A stretch of 64,000 nucleotides of DNA from Intrasporangium flavum (GTDB lineage Bacteria; Actinomycetota; Actinomycetes; Actinomycetales; Dermatophilaceae), in the NCBI RefSeq assembly GCF_001956915.1, contig NZ_MLJO01000003.1:310001-374000 (forward strand). Direction: 5' to 3'. The position numbers were made by a program, and so were the translations under genes. Shown here in pieces: positions 61,163 to 64,000 of the stretch; the first letter of the stretch is position 1; each line of letters opens with the position of its first letter. The notes below the pieces were generated by a model. That model was not told where the DNA came from. It searched no databases and saw nothing but the letters and a program-made list of their open reading frames with translations.

Positions 61163-62431
61163 TTGCGAGTTCGGGTTCATCGTGGCAGCCACGAGGTGGG
61201 CGGTTCGTGTGTCGAGGTCGAGCATCGCAGTTCCCGGCTGGTCCTGGACGTCGGCAAGCCGTTGACGGCCGGCTGGGGGGAGTCCGTCCCTCTGCCGGAC
61301 GTGCCCGGTCTGGCGGACGGTTCCGACCGAGACCTGTTGGGGCTGCTGATCTCGCACCCGCACCTGGACCACTACGGCCTAGTCGATCAGGTCTCGGCAC
61401 GCGTGCCGGTCTTCGTGGGCCGGGCGGCCGCGGCGGTCATCGAGGCGGCGTCGTTCTTCAACACCTCGGGACCGGTGCTGACGCCTGCTGGCCACTGGAG
61501 CCACCTGACGCCACAAGTCTTCGGCCCCTTCACGGTGACGCCGCATCTGGTAGACCACTCGGCCTTCGACTCGTATGCGCTACTGGTGCAGGCGGGAGGA
61601 CGCCGACTGCTCTACACCGGCGACATGCGCGGTCACGGCCGCAAGAAGTCGCTGTTCGAGGCGATGACCCACGATCCACCGAGGAACGTTGATGTCCTGC
61701 TGATGGAGGGAACCCAGGTCGCTGATTCCACAACCTCTGCGACCGCCCCGGGGCACCATGGCGCCACATCCGAAGACCAGCTAGAGCTGCGCATGAGAGA
61801 CCTCTTCACGGCGACCACGGGCCTGCCCGTTGTCGTGTCGTCGGCTCAGAACATCGACCGGCTCGTCACGGTGTACCGCGCAGCCCGGCGTGCGCACCGC
61901 ATCCTGCTGGTCGACCTTTACACGGCGACCGTGGCGGCGGCGACCGGGAGGGCCACGATCCCGCAGCCCGGTTTCCCCGACCTGGGAGTCTACGTGCCGA
62001 ACCGTCAACGGGTCGCCGTCGAGACCTCCGGCCAGTTCCACCGCACCGCGCAGATCCGCCCGGTGCGCGTCTTCCCCGAGCAGATCGCCGCCGACCCGGC
62101 CCGGTACGTCGTCCTCTCCAGCGGCTCCACCGTCCCGGAACTCCTGCACCGAAACGCCCTCAAAGCGGACGGGGCCGTCATATGGTCGCTCTGGTCCGGG
62201 TACCTGAGCGAGGCCTCCGGTCGTCGCCTGAAGGAGACGCTCATGGCTGCAGGGGTGACGCTGATCGAGGCCCACACGTCCGGCCACGCGACCGTGCCCG
62301 ACCTGCAACGGCTTGTCGCCGCGATCAACCCCGGCCGAGTCGTGCCCATCCACACCGACGCACCGCACGCGTTCGCCGCGCTGTTCCCCCGAGCCAGCCA
62401 GGTTGCCGACGGCGACTGGTGGAATGTCTGA
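61163..62431 (+). CDS. RNase J/CPSF-like MBL-fold nuclease
   Basis: 422 residues from TTG 61163, with AGGGAG about seven bases upstream; GTG and ATG options further upstream overlap the ligase. Metal site SHPHLDHYG (H65, H67, D69, H70), then HLVDHSAFDSYALLVQ (His/Asp), RLLYTGDMRGHGRK, LLMEGTQ, and near the C-terminus EAHTSGHATVPDL (H371 and H375) with RVVPIHTDAPHAF. This order is that of beta-CASP/RNase J nucleases and the CPSF family, active on RNA or DNA ends. It lies between the ligase and the 444-residue gene, all on one strand. Confidence 0.88.
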   Translation: MRVRVHRGSHEVGGSCVEVEHRSSRLVLDVGKPLTAGWGESVPLPDVPGLADGSDRDLLGLLISHPHLDHYGLVDQVSARVPVFVGRAAAAVIEAASFFNTSGPVLTPAGHWSHLTPQVFGPFTVTPHLVDHSAFDSYALLVQAGGRRLLYTGDMRGHGRKKSLFEAMTHDPPRNVDVLLMEGTQVADSTTSATAPGHHGATSEDQLELRMRDLFTATTGLPVVVSSAQNIDRLVTVYRAARRAHRILLVDLYTATVAAATGRATIPQPGFPDLGVYVPNRQRVAVETSGQFHRTAQIRPVRVFPEQIAADPARYVVLSSGSTVPELLHRNALKADGAVIWSLWSGYLSEASGRRLKETLMAAGVTLIEAHTSGHATVPDLQRLVAAINPGRVVPIHTDAPHAFAALFPRASQVADGDWWNV

Positions 62432-62454
62432 TCCACCACGAAAGGGCCTGCCAC

Positions 62455-63789
62455 ATGTTGACCCATGAAGACCTGATGGACGCCGCGCCGCGGCTCGGTT
62501 TGGAGCACGCCCACAACCGCAAGGACTACAAGAACAGCATCGGGCGCGCGGTCATCCGCGGCGTCTACCAAGGGACACGCGCTGTCGCGGTGTCCGGAGA
62601 CACCAAGCTCATGTGCGCATCCCTGATCGACCTGCTCGACCTGCACGCCTCAGGCCAGCCGGCTCCCGCGGGCGCCTCTGTCGCACCGGACGAGGTCACC
62701 ATGCTCTTCGCGGCCGACCCGGCCCACCGCGAAGGGCCGGACGCGCTCCGCACCCTGGCCAGCAGCATGGTGACGGGGCCCAGCGTCAACCTCGTCGAGG
62801 TCGCTCCCGACGGCACGGCAGCCGCCGTCGAGGCGGAACCGGTCGACTTCGGCGCCGGGGCCGACCCCGCCAAGGAGTACAGGTACACCCGCTGGCACGA
62901 CCTACTCATGGGCGTTGCATCGCCGCCGGCGTTGCTGGCCGAGATCATCGACAAGGTGGGCCGACCCGAGCTGCGGGCGTATCCCCAGCTCACCGCCAAG
63001 GGCGAGTGGTCGCTTCGGGTCGAAGGCGTCGAGGCCGGACGCTACGCGAGGGGCCGGCTCACGCTTAGCGTCGGCAAGGACGGCTCCGCGGACCCCGTGA
63101 CCGGCACCCGTCGGATGAGCTCGCCTCGCACCAAGTGGCAGCAGGCGACGGGTCTGACCTCGCCGCTGGTCATCAGCGAGGACGACGACCTTTCCGCTGG
63201 TGTGACTGCACTCGCCGCTTTCGCCGACGCGTGGCTGCCTGCGCGGAAGACCCTTTCAGCAGCTGCGAAGCAGGAAGAGCATGCCTTGGAGTCCCGGGTG
63301 CTGCGCGGGCTCGTCCCGCTCACGCCCCGCGGCGGTGGTCGGCTGCAGGTGCTCGACCCAGGCGAGCACGGCGGCGACCACAGAGGGATCGTCAACTGGG
63401 GCAGCCAGTTCCCCACTCGATGGGGACACGACGGCGGCAACTCCGCCCGGTACCTCGATGCGCTGCTGCGCGACGGCGACACCCCGTGGGCCCTCGAGCT
63501 CAAGGCCGCGCTGCCCGGGAGCGGACTCCGGGCCTACTACCGGCACGCGGTCGGCCAAGCAGTCCTGTACCGCCAGTTCATCAAGACCGCCACCCCGCTG
63601 CGGCCGTGGTTCGACCGGTACGGCCTCGACCAAGCCAAGGTCCGCGCAGCCGTCGTGATCCCCGAACCGACCGCCGGTCCGGCGGACCTTGTCGACCGCC
63701 AGGCAGCGCTCTGCCGCATGTTCGGTCTCGAGCTCTTCTGGGTCTCGGACACCTACGCCGCTCTCCACGCGATCCCGTACGAGGCGTAG
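62455..63789 (+). CDS. Uncharacterised protein with PD-(D/E)XK-like nuclease signature
   Basis: 444 residues from ATG 62455 with GAAAGGG eight bases upstream. The N-terminal two thirds are unrecognised (starts MLTHEDLMDAAPRLGLEHAH; contains YRYTRWHDLLMGVASPP and WSLRVEGVEAGRYARGRL). The C-terminal part holds D335/D340/D342, WALELKAAL with E348 and K350, and then AVGQAVLYRQF with Q368 and Y372: a D...ExK...QxxxY arrangement typical of RecB/Cas4-like PD-(D/E)XK nucleases. It follows the MBL gene by 23 bases, and a macro-domain gene comes eight bases later. The nuclease assignment is an inference from spacing and motifs, not from whole-domain similarity. Confidence 0.7.
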   Translation: MLTHEDLMDAAPRLGLEHAHNRKDYKNSIGRAVIRGVYQGTRAVAVSGDTKLMCASLIDLLDLHASGQPAPAGASVAPDEVTMLFAADPAHREGPDALRTLASSMVTGPSVNLVEVAPDGTAAAVEAEPVDFGAGADPAKEYRYTRWHDLLMGVASPPALLAEIIDKVGRPELRAYPQLTAKGEWSLRVEGVEAGRYARGRLTLSVGKDGSADPVTGTRRMSSPRTKWQQATGLTSPLVISEDDDLSAGVTALAAFADAWLPARKTLSAAAKQEEHALESRVLRGLVPLTPRGGGRLQVLDPGEHGGDHRGIVNWGSQFPTRWGHDGGNSARYLDALLRDGDTPWALELKAALPGSGLRAYYRHAVGQAVLYRQFIKTATPLRPWFDRYGLDQAKVRAAVVIPEPTAGPADLVDRQAALCRMFGLELFWVSDTYAALHAIPYEA

Positions 63790-63796
63790 CCGTCCC

Positions 63797-64000
63797 GTGG
63801 CGTACACCGAGCTCACCGGCGACCTGCTCACGGTCGATCTGCCCGCGATCGGGCATGGCTGCAACACCGCAGGCTCCATGGCCGGCGGGATCGCACGCCA
63901 GGTACGAGACCGGTGGCCGCAGCTGTACGCCGAGTACGCACAACGGTGCGCCACCGGACGGTTCGCGCTCGGGTCGTTCCACGCCGTCGACGTCGGAGAC
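63797..64000 (+). CDS. Macro-domain (ADP-ribose-binding) protein, 3' end missing
   Basis: 68 residues are in the window from GTG 63797: YTELTGDLLTVDLPAIGHGCNTAGSMAGGIARQVRDRWPQLYAEYAQ-type text. The GDLL, GHGCN and GSMAGGIA elements are the adenine/ribose-binding loops of the macro domain. Members bind or remove ADP-ribose from proteins or nucleic acids, for example DarG against DNA-thymidine ADP-ribosylation. No darT-like gene is visible within the window, though the region beyond is unseen. It follows the nuclease-like gene by seven bases. Confidence 0.85.
   Translation, partial: MAYTELTGDLLTVDLPAIGHGCNTAGSMAGGIARQVRDRWPQLYAEYAQRCATGRFALGSFHAVDVGD

Larger units (their letters stand above)
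56437..64000. mobile_element. Integrated mobile element (prophage, satellite or integrative element), left part
   Basis: From the cpaF junction to the window end all recognised genes read rightward and are of replication or accessory type: zinc-ribbon protein, 89-residue protein, AEP primase-SF3 helicase fusion, DNA ligase, MBL nuclease, nuclease-like protein, macro-domain protein. Two of the genes start with TTG, not seen on the chromosomal side. Codons with A or T in the third position (such as AAA, GTA, ATA, GAA) are plainly more frequent than in flanking genes. No integrase, capsid, terminase or conjugation gene is in view; they would lie beyond 64000. The primase-helicase suggests a phage satellite or plasmid-like element. 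Confidence 0.8.

Overview
The window is a very GC-rich, gene-dense piece of an actinobacterial chromosome. The tmRNA tag ending in ALAA, the DUF3039 and DUF3618 proteins, the tyrosine genes typical of a mycothiol producer, the ATG/GTG starts and the ftsEX-smpB and tad loci all suggest the order Micrococcales, possibly Intrasporangiaceae. The genus is an inference and not certain.

Left part (1-9.9 kb): the end of a PEP-synthase regulator, tRNA-Lys, a cell-wall hydrolase with a GFD repeat, a GroES paralogue, a Bcp peroxiredoxin, tRNA-Leu, RidA, a molybdopterin oxidoreductase, the overlapping pair rph-rdgB, an aldo/keto reductase and an MBL hydrolase, then the pair DUF2017-clpS. 10-28 kb is metabolic: NAD salvage (pncB-pncA), then aromatic amino-acid catabolism (IclR regulator, homogentisate dioxygenase, an unknown 280-residue protein, fumarylacetoacetase, arginine deiminase, a DinB protein). 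After two transporters and an RDD protein come 4-hydroxyphenylpyruvate dioxygenase with a divergent Lrp/AsnC regulator and a GH13 enzyme. Together hpd, hmgA and fah cover tyrosine breakdown except for the maleylacetoacetate isomerase step.

28-52 kb holds housekeeping and envelope genes: a secreted 5'-nucleotidase, an SF2 helicase, a pappalysin-like protease, murI, yqgE, a DEAD-box RNA helicase with a large Arg-Asp repeat region, thioredoxin, tmRNA (ssrA), an HxlR-peroxiredoxin fusion with a divergent MFS exporter, a DUF2207 protein, smpB, an M23 hydrolase with ftsX and ftsE, prfB and several small secreted proteins.

52-56.4 kb is a Tad/Flp pilus assembly locus on the minus strand with overlapping genes (TadG-like, two TadE-like, DUF4244, TadC, TadB). 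Its ATPase gene cpaF/tadA is cut exactly in the Walker A motif (only the part from the Lys of GKTT onward remains). From 56437 to the window end lies an integrated mobile element with all recognised genes on the plus strand: a zinc-ribbon protein, an 89-residue protein, an AEP primase-SF3 helicase fusion, a region of strong inverted repeats, then a cassette of ATP-dependent DNA ligase, RNase J-like MBL nuclease, a protein with a PD-(D/E)XK-like nuclease signature, and a macro-domain protein cut by the window end. This cassette is the best candidate for an undescribed DNA-repair or defence system. The integrase and the 5' half of cpaF should lie beyond 64000.
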